Made by a program: the position numbers and the translations under genes. This document shows, piece by piece, positions 1-6,670 of a stretch of 21,853 nt of DNA. A model generated the notes under the pieces. The model ran no database searches. It worked only from the letters and a program-made list of their open reading frames with translations, and was not told the origin of the DNA. Source of the DNA: CAYVQE01 sp964454005 (GTDB lineage Bacteria; Myxococcota; B64-G9). Location of the stretch: assembly GCA_964454005.1 (NCBI GenBank), contig CAYVQE010000107.1:1-21853 (forward strand), given 5' to 3'. Positions within the stretch are counted from its first letter, which is position 1; each line of letters begins with the position of its first letter.

Positions 1-1564
1 CGATCGCGGCCGGGCCGACGCGCCACAGCGGCCCGCCGCCGGCCAGCGGCAGCCGGTCCGGGGCCAGGTGCGGCCCGGCGTCGGTGACCAGCGGCCGCAG
101 CGCGGCCAGCCGCCGCAGGGCCGCCGGCTCGAGCGCGGCGCCGGGCAAGGCCGCGGCCAGCGCGGGCCGGCTGCCGGCCAGCGCCCGGCGCAGCGGGGCG
201 TTGTCCAGATCGCGCAGGTAGAGCACGGTCAGGTCGGGCCGCAGCCCCCGCACGCGCGTCAGGTGATCGACCGCGAACAGCAGGTTGAAGTCGGCCAACA
301 GCAGCACCGCCCCCGGCGGTTGGCGCTGCAGCGCGGCGGCCACCCAGTCATACCCGTTGCTGCAGCCGGAGCGGTCGCGCTCGGGCGCCTGGGCCACAGC
401 CGCCCACAGCGCCAGCCCGACGGCCAGCCCGGTGCTCAACCAGCCCCATCCGGGACGCCAGCGATCGAGCGCCGCGGCCACCGCGGCCAAGCCGCCGGCG
501 GCCGCGGCTGCCAGGGCCAGCAGCACCGGCAAGGCGTAGCCGCAGGCATCCGGATTGTCCAGGCGCACCGCGCGCTGGGCGGCCAGCCCGGCGGCCCCGG
601 CCAGCGCGGTCAGCAGCAGCAGCGCCAGCAGTCGCGGCTGCCGGCGGCCCAGCGGGTAGAGGCCCGCCAGCACCAGCAGCCCCAGCGGCAGGCCCAGGCC
701 CAGCCCGACCACGGCCAGCGCCTGCAGCCCGGGTGCCGCAGCGCCGGCGGCCGGCGCGCTGAAGCTGGGCGCGTAGGTCAACCCCAGCACATAGTGCAGC
801 CAGCCGGCCGGGGTGGTGGCATCGCCGAAGCGCAGATCGACCCAGCCGCGCACCAGCAGCGGCAGCAGAAAGATCGGGCCGGCGCCCAGCAGGCCGAAAG
901 CGGCCCGCCGCGCCGCCGCCCGCGGGGCCAGCCACAGCCGGCGGCTCGGGCGGCGCAGCGCCGACCAGGCGATCCCGGGCGCCAGGGCTAGCGCCTGCAG
1001 CGGATGGACCGCCAGCCCCATGCCCAGCAGGGCGCACAGGCGATCGGCCCGCCGGGCGGCCGGCAGCGCAGAGTGTTCGGCCGGGTGCTGCAGCGCCAGC
1101 AGCTCGCGCAGCCCGGCGGCGAAGAAGACCAGGCCCAGGCAGTAGACCTCGGGGCGCACCGCCTGGCCCAGCAGGCCGGGGCCCAGCGCCAGCGCCAGCG
1201 CCAGGGCCGGGGCCATCAGGGCGCTGCCGGACGCGGCCGCCGGTGCCAGCCGGCGGCCGACGGCGGCGAACAGCAACGACGCCAGGGCGGTGGCCAGCCC
1301 GGCGCTGACGGCCGAGAAGACCAGCATCCAGCCGGTGGGCCCGGCGCCCGGCAGCCGGCCGAGCAGGTGACCCGACAGCACGGCCAGCGGGGCGCCCGGC
1401 GGGTGGAACAGACCCGGCCGGGCCGCGGCCGCGATCAGCTCCGGGCTGTCCAGCCAGTCGGGGTGGGGGTAGGCGAAGGCTACGGCCACCGCGGCCGCGC
1501 CCAGCCCCACCGCCGCAGCGGCGATGCGGTCGAAGCGGCGGCCGGTTGCCAGGCGCCGCCACAT
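1..1564 (-). CDS. DUF2723 (TMEM260-like) membrane glycosyltransferase, 3' end cut by window edge
   Basis: I see 521 residues from an ATG at 1564, open to the left edge with no stop, so the C-terminus is missing. The protein begins MWRRLATGRR, has one early hydrophobic segment and then many Leu/Ala-rich membrane segments. Residues about 36-60 read D-W-L-D-S-P-E-L-I-A-A-A then F-H-P-P-G-A-P-L, the acidic plus HPPG signature of DUF2723. That family is GT-C-like and includes the eukaryotic O-mannosyltransferase TMEM260; donors are normally lipid-linked sugars used on the outer face of the membrane. A soluble C-terminal part starts after about residue 400. The start lies 3 bases after the permease stop and has no clear ribosome site, which suggests coupled translation as last gene of the pilA-ABC group. 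Family call is fairly sure; substrate is unknown. Confidence 0.75.
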   Translation of the reverse strand, partial: MWRRLATGRRFDRIAAAAVGLGAAAVAVAFAYPHPDWLDSPELIAAAARPGLFHPPGAPLAVLSGHLLGRLPGAGPTGWMLVFSAVSAGLATALASLLFAAVGRRLAPAAASGSALMAPALALALALGPGLLGQAVRPEVYCLGLVFFAAGLRELLALQHPAEHSALPAARRADRLCALLGMGLAVHPLQALALAPGIAWSALRRPSRRLWLAPRAAARRAAFGLLGAGPIFLLPLLVRGWVDLRFGDATTPAGWLHYVLGLTYAPSFSAPAAGAAAPGLQALAVVGLGLGLPLGLLVLAGLYPLGRRQPRLLALLLLTALAGAAGLAAQRAVRLDNPDACGYALPVLLALAAAAAGGLAAVAAALDRWRPGWGWLSTGLAVGLALWAAVAQAPERDRSGCSNGYDWVAAALQRQPPGAVLLLADFNLLFAVDHLTRVRGLRPDLTVLYLRDLDNAPLRRALAGSRPALAAALPGAALEPAALRRLAALRPLVTDAGPHLAPDRLPLAGGGPLWRVGPAAI

Positions 1565-1567
1565 GTC

Positions 1568-2335
1568 TCAGGTCAGGTCGCGCCGGGAGAAGATCCAGGC
1601 CGACAGGAACAGCAGCAGCACCAGGTAGCCGATGCCGTAGAGGCTGGCCCAGCCCACCTCGGCCCAGGCTATCGGCAGCTCGTGCACCACCCGCGGCGCC
1701 AGGTTGAACTCGGACAGGTCGGGCAGGCCCCAGCGCAGCCCCAGCAGCAGGCCGTGGAACAGCGGCTGGTCGGTCTTGTCGGCCAGCTGGCCGATGACCG
1801 GCAGCGAGCGGCCGACCAGGAACATGCCCAGGGTGAACAGCCCGCTGAGCACCGGGCTGGTGAAGGCCGAGAAGAACGCGGCGATGCCGGCCACCAGCAG
1901 GATCTCGATCAGGGTCAGCCACAGCGCCTGCCACAGGGCCAGGCCGGGGTAGGCGCCCTCGGCCGCCAGCAAGATCAGCAGCGCCGCGGTCATCAGCGCC
2001 ACCTCGACCAGCAGGGTCAGCGCCAGGCCCAGGTACTTGCCCAGCACGTACTGCCAGCGGCGGATGGGGCGGCTGAGCACCACGTAGAGGTTCTTGCGCC
2101 GCACCTCCTTGTGCACCTGGCTGACGCCCATCAGGATGGCCAGCCCGACGCCGAAGGCCGCCACGCAGAACAGCCCCCAGTCGAGCACCACCCGGCCGCG
2201 CTGGTCCAGCGACAGCTCGGCCAGCAGCAGGGCCGAGGCGATGAAGGCCAGCGCCAGCAGCAGCACCCCGAGCAGGGTGCGGTTGCGGATCGACTCGCGG
2301 AACGCGGTGTGGGCGATCGACAGCACGGCGGCCAT
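1568..2335 (-). CDS. pilI: ABC-2 type transporter permease (PilI-like)
   Basis: This 255-residue integral membrane protein starts MAAVLSIAHTAFRES and has about six hydrophobic segments: residues near 20-40, 52-72, 100-128, 135-175 and a last one near 232-250 ending in a positively charged tail (FSRRDLT). The cytoplasmic stretch KEVRRKNLYVVLSRPIRR after the second segment is typical of ABC-2/NosY-like permeases. It follows the ATPase gene with only 3 bases between stop and start, and a GAGGAGGG ribosome site inside the end of the ATPase gene. The pair therefore forms one transporter. By position in a pilA-TPR-ATPase-permease series it matches M. xanthus PilI, part of the PilGHI system needed for pili. 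The symbol rests on synteny, and the transported substrate is not known. Confidence 0.8.
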   Translation of the reverse strand: MAAVLSIAHTAFRESIRNRTLLGVLLLALAFIASALLLAELSLDQRGRVVLDWGLFCVAAFGVGLAILMGVSQVHKEVRRKNLYVVLSRPIRRWQYVLGKYLGLALTLLVEVALMTAALLILLAAEGAYPGLALWQALWLTLIEILLVAGIAAFFSAFTSPVLSGLFTLGMFLVGRSLPVIGQLADKTDQPLFHGLLLGLRWGLPDLSEFNLAPRVVHELPIAWAEVGWASLYGIGYLVLLLFLSAWIFSRRDLT

Positions 2336-2338
2336 GGC

Positions 2339-3283
2339 TCAGCCCTCCTCGCCCTGCTCGAGCAGGCCGATGAACACGTCCTCCAGCGAGGCCTGGCGCC
2401 GGTGCAGCCCGCGCAGGGCGTGGCCCCGGCGCAGCAGCTCGGCCACCACCGCGTCCGGATCCCGGTCGCCGGCCAGCAGCAGCAGCGTATCCGGGCCGGC
2501 CGCTTGCATCTCGAGCGCATCCGCGGTCAGGGCGGCGTCGTCGCGCACCGCCCGGCCGCGCACCAGCAGCTCCCAGCCGGCGCCGGCCTGGGCCAGCAGC
2601 TCGCTGGTCTCGCCCTGGGCCAGCAGGCGGCCGGAGCGCAAGAAGGCCACCCGATCGCAGACCGCCTCGGCCTCGGTCAGCACGTGGGAGGAGAAGAACA
2701 CCGTCTTGCCGGAGCGGCCCAGCTCGCCGATCAGCTCCTTGACCCAGCGCCGGCCGATGGGGTCCAGCCCGCCCATGGGCTCGTCCAGGATGTAGAGCTC
2801 GGGGTCGGCCAGCATGGCCTGGGCGATGCCGCAGCGCTGCAGCATGCCCTTGGAGAACTTGCGCAGCGGCCGCTTCTCGTCCGGGTCCAGCCCGACCCGC
2901 TCGAGCAGCTCCGGCACCCGGCGCTCGAGCGTCGCCCGCTCGAGCCCGGCCAGCCGGCCGATGTGGCCCAGCAGCTCGGCCGGCCGCAGGTAGTCGTACA
3001 GGTCGGGCAGCTCGGGCAGGTAGGCCACCGGCCGGCGGGCCGCCGGGCTGGATACGGGCCGGCCGAACAGCTCGGCGCCGCCGGCGTCCGGCCGCAGCAG
3101 GCCGACCAGGATCTTGATGGCGGTGGTCTTGCCGGCGCCGTTGGGCCCCAGGAAGCCGAACACCTGGCCGGGGGCCACCTCCAGCTCGAGCCCGCGCAGC
3201 GCCGCGGTCGGCCGGCGGCGCAGCCCGGTGCGGAAGGTCTTGTGCAGATCGGTCATGCGGATGGCCGCGGTCGTCGGTTTCAT
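2339..3283 (-). CDS. pilH: ABC transporter ATP-binding protein (PilH-like)
   Basis: A 314-residue ABC ATPase. Walker A is GPNGAGKT (46-53), the signature FSKGM (143-147), Walker B LYILDEP (163-169) and the switch His is H200 in SSHVLTEAEA. The Q-loop region reads AYLPELPDLYDYL, the form common in NatA/drug-exporter-type ATPases that serve ABC-2 permeases. A C-terminal domain of about 90 residues follows, as in that subfamily. I start it at the ATG at 3283, which overlaps the TPR gene's stop as ATGA, has GAGGG upstream, and gives the normal family length; the frame is open further upstream only as overlap of the TPR gene. It should energise the adjacent permease. In M. xanthus the equivalent gene beside pilA is pilH. 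The ATPase identity is certain, the symbol is from context. Confidence 0.88.
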   Translation of the reverse strand: MKPTTAAIRMTDLHKTFRTGLRRRPTAALRGLELEVAPGQVFGFLGPNGAGKTTAIKILVGLLRPDAGGAELFGRPVSSPAARRPVAYLPELPDLYDYLRPAELLGHIGRLAGLERATLERRVPELLERVGLDPDEKRPLRKFSKGMLQRCGIAQAMLADPELYILDEPMGGLDPIGRRWVKELIGELGRSGKTVFFSSHVLTEAEAVCDRVAFLRSGRLLAQGETSELLAQAGAGWELLVRGRAVRDDAALTADALEMQAAGPDTLLLLAGDRDPDAVVAELLRRGHALRGLHRRQASLEDVFIGLLEQGEEG

Positions 3284-4098
3284 GGCACCCTCACCAGCAG
3301 GAACAGCTCGTAGGGCAAATAGGCCCAGCGCGCCTGCCGCGCGTCCATCAGGTCGCGGCGGGCCGCCTCCACCCGCTCGCGCTGGCCGGGGCCGAGCAGG
3401 CTGTCCATCCGGTCGCGCATGGCCGCGGCCAGCTGCGCATCCTCGGTGTTGACCACCAGCTCGGCCAGCACCCGGCGCGCCAGATCGCGCTGGCCGACCT
3501 TGCCCAGCAGATCGCTCAGCTTGGCCTCCAGCCACTCCGGTGCATCCGGCTTGGCGGCCGCCTGGACGAAGTAGGGGATGGCCGCTTCGGTGTCGCCCAG
3601 CTCGTAGTGCAGGTTGTAGCCGATGCGCATGGGAAAGGTGTGCTCCTCGGGGAAGCGCTGCATGCCGCGGGCCAGGATGCGGTTGGCCCGCTGGATCAGC
3701 TCGGGCGGTACGTGGTCGATCTGGCGCTTGTAGAAGACCGTGGCCATGGCGCCCCACTCGTAGGCCTTGCGGAAGTCGGGGTCGACCTCGAGCAGGCTGT
3801 CGATGAAGCTGGCCAGCCAGGGCAGCTGCTGGTCGCCGAGCATGTGGTGGCCGTAGTACAGGTTGGCCCGGATGAACAGCAGGTCGGCGGCCAGGGTGTG
3901 GTAGCCCAGGTCGAGCTGGCGGATGACCGCCCCGGGCGGCACCAGCAGCACCTCCTTGAGGCTGTCGCGCTGCGGCCGCTCGCGCCCGGCCAGCTGGTGG
4001 CGCGCCCAGCCGGTGGCCAGCAGCGCGGCCAGCAGCGCGGCCGCGGCCAGCAGCAGGCGCATCGACCTGGACGGAGTTGACGGGGTGGGGTCGCGCAT
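3280..4098 (-). CDS. pilG: TPR-containing membrane-anchored protein (PilG-like by position)
   Basis: A 272-residue protein with one N-terminal hydrophobic segment (about residues 13-31, after a short charged lead) and no other membrane segments, so it is probably anchored with the bulk outside the cytoplasm. The rest is helical and TPR-like: runs such as A-Y-E-W-G-A-M-A-T, A-N-R-I-L-A-R-G-M-Q-R-F-P, and I-P-Y-F-V-Q-A-A-A-K-P-D repeat the alternating small/large pattern of tetratricopeptide helices. Its end overlaps the ATPase start by 4 bases (ATGA). Lying between pilA and the ABC pair, it occupies the place of M. xanthus pilG, an accessory protein of the PilH/PilI exporter. I could not compare sequences, so the name is by synteny. 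The start at 4098 has a weak ribosome site; Met13 (start at 4062) is an alternative. Confidence 0.7.
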   Translation of the reverse strand: MRDPTPSTPSRSMRLLLAAAALLAALLATGWARHQLAGRERPQRDSLKEVLLVPPGAVIRQLDLGYHTLAADLLFIRANLYYGHHMLGDQQLPWLASFIDSLLEVDPDFRKAYEWGAMATVFYKRQIDHVPPELIQRANRILARGMQRFPEEHTFPMRIGYNLHYELGDTEAAIPYFVQAAAKPDAPEWLEAKLSDLLGKVGQRDLARRVLAELVVNTEDAQLAAAMRDRMDSLLGPGQRERVEAARRDLMDARQARWAYLPYELFLLVRVP

Positions 4099-4116
4099 GG
4101 GCAGGGATGATATACC

Positions 4117-4150
4117 GACGGGGGCAGGGCTGCCAAGCCCTGCCCCCGTC
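4117..4150 (-). terminator. Perfect 15-bp hairpin between pilA and the TPR gene
   Basis: Bases 4117-4131 and 4136-4150 are exact reverse complements (arm GACGGGGGCAGGGCT) around a 4-base loop. The hairpin sits 39 bases after the pilA stop and about 18 bases before the next start. Neither side is followed by a good T-run, so it may be a leaky terminator or an mRNA 3' stabiliser that gives much more pilA message than downstream transporter message. Confidence 0.7.
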
Positions 4151-4189
4151 GCGCGTGTTCAGCCGAAAAGTTGCGCTAGACTTCGTGCG

Positions 4190-4780
4190 CTACCAGTCGT
4201 CGGTGCCGTCGTCGTGCCAGACGTGGCCGGCCTGGAAGGTGTTGGTCTCGGTCTGGTAGGTGGCAAGTTTCTGCCAGTGGGCCTCAGCGCCGTCGTCGTC
4301 GATGTCGGTCCAGGCATGGCAGGCGAACGTGTCGCCAGCGGTCGACGGGCTTGTCTCTGTGGTCTCGTACTGGTAGCAGCCGTAGACCGCCTCGGTGATG
4401 ATCCAGTTCATTCCCCGAAGAATTGCGCCATTAGTGCCAGCAGTGGTACTGTCGAAGGTCGCCGGGTCGATGAAGCCCGACTCGCCACTCAGATCCCCGA
4501 TGGCGCCGCCGTCCGGGCACATTGTGTCGACCGGCTCTGGCAGCACCGACGACACCGTGGTCCCGTTTTGCAGGCCGTGGGGCTTTTCGAAGTAGTCGAT
4601 CGCGCCCTTGTAGCACTTGTCCAGGTTCTCGTTGACCTCGGAGGCCTTGGACTTGCGGATGTAGTCGATGAAGGCCGGGATGGCCACGGCGGCCAGGATG
4701 CCGATGATGGCCACCACGATCATGAGCTCGATCAGGGTGAAGCCCCGCTGGCCCAACTTCTTTCTCAGCTTCAGAATCAT
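4190..4780 (-). CDS. pilA: Type IV major pilin PilA
   Basis: A 196-residue prepilin. The leader is short and basic (MILKLRKKLGQRG, 13 residues) and is followed by the mature N-terminus FTLIELMIVVAIIGILAAVA: cleavage after Gly13, Phe as residue 1 (to be N-methylated), Glu5 conserved for fibre assembly. The globular part has four cysteines (56, 88, 135, 154), enough for two disulfides, an acidic DIDDDG stretch, and two Ser/Thr-rich patches near 110-117 and 139-151. I chose the ATG at 4780 because AAAGGAGG stands just upstream and the leader has the normal size; the frame stays open another 26 codons but that would spoil the leader. PilD (7413) would process it. A sigma-54 promoter at 4963-4979 points to PilR control. 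Being single, first in the group and followed by a hairpin, it is the likely major pilin. Confidence 0.95.
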   Translation of the reverse strand: MILKLRKKLGQRGFTLIELMIVVAIIGILAAVAIPAFIDYIRKSKASEVNENLDKCYKGAIDYFEKPHGLQNGTTVSSVLPEPVDTMCPDGGAIGDLSGESGFIDPATFDSTTAGTNGAILRGMNWIITEAVYGCYQYETTETSPSTAGDTFACHAWTDIDDDGAEAHWQKLATYQTETNTFQAGHVWHDDGTDDW

Positions 4781-4897
4781 GGAACCTCCTTTGGTTCGCG
4801 GTGCGCTGCCCGGGTTGGCGTCGTTCCGGGCGATTGTGGATTGCTTGTCAGTCGCCAAGTGTCACGAATCAGCTCCGGTGTTCCCTCGGGCCAGCGC

Positions 4898-4906
4898 ACC
4901 TCCTTT
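4898..4906 (-). promoter_or_regulatory. Second perfect Shine-Dalgarno sequence in the pilA leader
   Basis: AAAGGAGGT occurs twice in the untranslated leader of pilA: at 4784-4792, where it serves the pilA start, and again here 114 bases upstream. No ATG, GTG or TTG lies at usable spacing after the upstream copy (a GTG directly abuts it). It could be a ribosome standby site, part of a leader structure, or chance. The leader from the predicted start of transcription to pilA is about 170 bases. Confidence 0.4.
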
Positions 4907-4962
4907 CAGACTTGCCATCGTTCGCGCCGATGCGCTTGCGTTCCTCGTTCCGGAGGGGAATA

Positions 4963-4979
4963 TAGCAAGGGCCGTGCCA
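4963..4979 (-). promoter_or_regulatory. Sigma-54 promoter of pilA
   Basis: On the minus strand the sequence reads TGGCACGGCCCTTGCTA. This is essentially the RpoN consensus (TGGCACG, four bases, TTGCW), with the invariant GG and GC separated by exactly 10 bases. Transcription should start near 4953, leaving a leader of about 170 bases before pilA. PilS and PilR, a sigma-54 activator pair, are encoded in the same window, which fits the known PilR control of pilA in Pseudomonas and Myxococcus. Confidence 0.9.
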
Positions 4980-5049
4980 CCCGATCCAGGTTTAGTTCAT
5001 TCGTATTTACGGACTCTTGTCCGGCCTGGTGGCCGGGGCTGGCACGGGA

Positions 5050-5085
5050 GTGACGTTTTTGGTCACCGGCCGCTGACGATTTTGG
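5050..5085. promoter_or_regulatory. Candidate upstream activator (PilR) binding region for pilA
   Basis: Two nearly identical 12-mers, TGACGTTTTTGG (5051-5062) and TGACGATTTTGG (5074-5085), lie 23 bases apart, about two helical turns. The first is also half of an inverted repeat GTGAC-N7-GTCAC (5050-5066). The block is roughly 100-135 bases upstream of the predicted pilA start of transcription, the usual place for enhancer sites of sigma-54 activators. The repeats are seen directly; PilR binding is inferred. Confidence 0.5.
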
Positions 5086-5176
5086 GCAGCGCCGGGACGC
5101 CGCCCATGGCGGCGAAGGGCTTGATCGCAATGCGGAATCGGGCCACCATGGGCCGAGCGTTCGAGGAGGCGGTCCG

Positions 5177-5644
5177 ATGAACTGTTCCAACTGTGCGGCT
5201 CCGATGCGGCTGGTGCCCGGCGGCGATCACTTCGTCTGCGACTTCTGCGGCTCGTTTCATTTCCCGGACAAGAGCCAGGACGGGGTGCGGGTCATCGGCG
5301 AGCCGGGCGAGCGCCAGTGCCCGGTCTGCCGCCAGCCGCTGGTGGCGGCGGTCATCGAGCGCATCCCGGTCGAGCACTGTCCCGGCTGCCGCGGGGTGCT
5401 GGCCGACCGGCGCAGCTTCAACCGGGTCATCCGCCAGCTGCGCGCCCGCCACGCCGGGCCGCGGCTCGATCCGCAGCCGATCGATGCGGCCGCCCGCGAG
5501 CGCGCGCTCGACTGCCCGGGCTGCGGCCAGCCGCTGGAGGTCCATCCCTACTACGGTCCGGGCAACGTGCTGCTCGACTCCTGCGGTCGCTGCGGCCTGG
5601 TCTGGCTCGACCACGGCGAGATCGCCACCATCAGCCGCTCCTGA
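5177..5644 (+). CDS. Multi-zinc-ribbon (TFIIB-type zinc finger) protein, function unknown
   Basis: A 155-residue soluble protein with three cysteine quartets: C3/C6 with C21/C24, C48/C51 with C68/C71, and C113/C116 with C136/C139. The second and third resemble zf-TFIIB ribbons: a CPxC pair, then CPGCRGVLADR or CGRCGLVWLDHGEI, where the WLD-x-GE ending is typical. Such small proteins are widespread in Myxococcota and others, mostly without assigned function; they are thought to bind zinc and perhaps nucleic acid or protein partners. A GAGGAGG site at 5163-5169 sets the ATG at 5177. It is divergent from pilA, with their starts about 400 bases apart, and heads the plus-strand gene series. I do not know its job, and a role in pilus control is only a guess from position. 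Confidence 0.85.
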   Translation: MNCSNCAAPMRLVPGGDHFVCDFCGSFHFPDKSQDGVRVIGEPGERQCPVCRQPLVAAVIERIPVEHCPGCRGVLADRRSFNRVIRQLRARHAGPRLDPQPIDAAARERALDCPGCGQPLEVHPYYGPGNVLLDSCGRCGLVWLDHGEIATISRS

Positions 5645-5671
5645 GCGGGGCGGCGGGCACCGGGACGCGCT

Positions 5672-6670
5672 GTGGCTGGGGGCATCCTGATCACCGGCGG
5701 GGCGGGTTTTCTGGGCACCGCCCTGGCCGCGGCCCTGGGCCGCGGCCAGCGGGTGGTGCTGCTCGATGCGCTGTGCCACGACCCGCATCTGCAGCGGCGG
5801 CGGGCGGCGCTGCTGGGCGCCGAGCTGATCGAGGCCGACGTGGCCGACCGGGCCGCGCTCGATCGCGCCCTGGACGGCTGTCAACGGGTGGTCCACCTGG
5901 CCTCGCTGGCCGGGGTGGAGCGGGTGTGCGCCGACCCGGTGGGCACCATGCGCACCCTGCTGCTGGGCAGCAGCGCGCTGCTGGACGCCTGCCGCGGCCG
6001 GCCCGGGATCGAGCGGGTGCTGCTGGTGTCGTCCAGCGAGGTCTACGGGCCGCGGGCCGACCGGCCCAAAGAGGAGGCGGCGGCCGCCCCGCTGCCGGCC
6101 GGCGAACCGCGCTGGAGCTATGCCGCGGCCAAGCTGGCCGCCGAGCACCTGGCCCTGGCCCACCACCACAGCGCGGGCCTGCCGGTGTGCGTGCTGCGGC
6201 CTTTCAACATCTACGGCCCCGGCCAGCTGGGCGCCGGGGCGGTGCGCATCTTCGCCGAGCAAGCCCTGGCCGGCCGGCCGCTCGAGATCCGCGGCGACGG
6301 CCGCCAGCTGCGGGCCTGGTGCCACGTCGACGACCTGGTCGCCGGGCTGCGGGCGGCGCTGTCGGCACCGGCGGCGGTGGGCCGGGTCTACAACCTGGGC
6401 AACCCGGCGGCCCGGGTCACGGTGCGGGCGCTGGCCGAGCGCATCGTGGCGCTGGCCGGCTCGGCCAGCCCGCTGGTGTACACCGCGCCACCAGCGGCCG
6501 AGGTGGGCCACCGGGTGCCCGACATCGCCCGGGCCCGGCGCGAGCTGGGCTTCGCCCCCCGGATCGAGCTGGAGCGCGGGCTGCGCCACACCCTGGACTG
6601 GCTGCGCCGCGGCCGGGCCGACGCGCCGGCTCCGCCGGCGGCCGGGGAGGGCCCGTGCGCCCGGAGCTGA
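5672..6670 (+). CDS. NAD-dependent nucleotide-sugar epimerase/dehydratase (extended SDR)
   Basis: A 332-residue extended short-chain dehydrogenase. The NAD-binding loop is GGAGFLG (9-15). The catalytic Ser is in LLVSSSEVYGP (120-122) and Y150-x3-K154 lies in SYAAAKLAAEHL. RPFNIYGPGQ and the later AWCHVDDLVAGLRAAL are sugar-nucleotide epimerase/dehydratase hallmarks. Enzymes of this type include UDP-glucose 4-epimerases, UDP-glucuronate decarboxylases and dTDP-glucose 4,6-dehydratases; the exact reaction cannot be told here. It starts with GTG at 5672, with a weak ribosome site, 27 bases after the zinc-ribbon stop. Its end overlaps the next gene, a GT2 glycosyltransferase, so the two are translationally coupled and probably make and transfer one sugar. 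The C-terminal tail after about residue 318 is Ala/Pro-rich and probably disordered. Confidence 0.88.
   Translation: MAGGILITGGAGFLGTALAAALGRGQRVVLLDALCHDPHLQRRRAALLGAELIEADVADRAALDRALDGCQRVVHLASLAGVERVCADPVGTMRTLLLGSSALLDACRGRPGIERVLLVSSSEVYGPRADRPKEEAAAAPLPAGEPRWSYAAAKLAAEHLALAHHHSAGLPVCVLRPFNIYGPGQLGAGAVRIFAEQALAGRPLEIRGDGRQLRAWCHVDDLVAGLRAALSAPAAVGRVYNLGNPAARVTVRALAERIVALAGSASPLVYTAPPAAEVGHRVPDIARARRELGFAPRIELERGLRHTLDWLRRGRADAPAPPAAGEGPCARS

Noticed and set aside
348..1934. A long minus-strand open frame overlapping the permease and DUF2723 genes
   Set aside because: It is a frame shadow rich in Arg/Ala/Gly. The true frame from 1564 shows the DUF2723 signature and membrane segments.
1004..3313. 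A 769-codon open frame on the plus strand
   Set aside because: It lies antisense to the DUF2723, permease and ATPase genes, is dominated by Gln, Arg and Gly, and shows no recognisable domain.
3284..3757. Upstream extension of the ABC ATPase frame
   Set aside because: The extra 158 codons overlap the TPR gene and are low-complexity; the ATG at 3283 gives the standard ATPase length and an ATGA junction.
4781..4858. Extended start of pilA at a TTG 26 codons upstream
   Set aside because: It would give a 39-residue leader and ignore the perfect ribosome site directly before the ATG at 4780.
5102..5153. Inverted repeat GCCCATGG ... CCATGGGC upstream of the zinc-ribbon gene
   Set aside because: The core CCATGG is itself palindromic, the arms are only 8 bases and 36 bases apart, so it is weak evidence for an operator.
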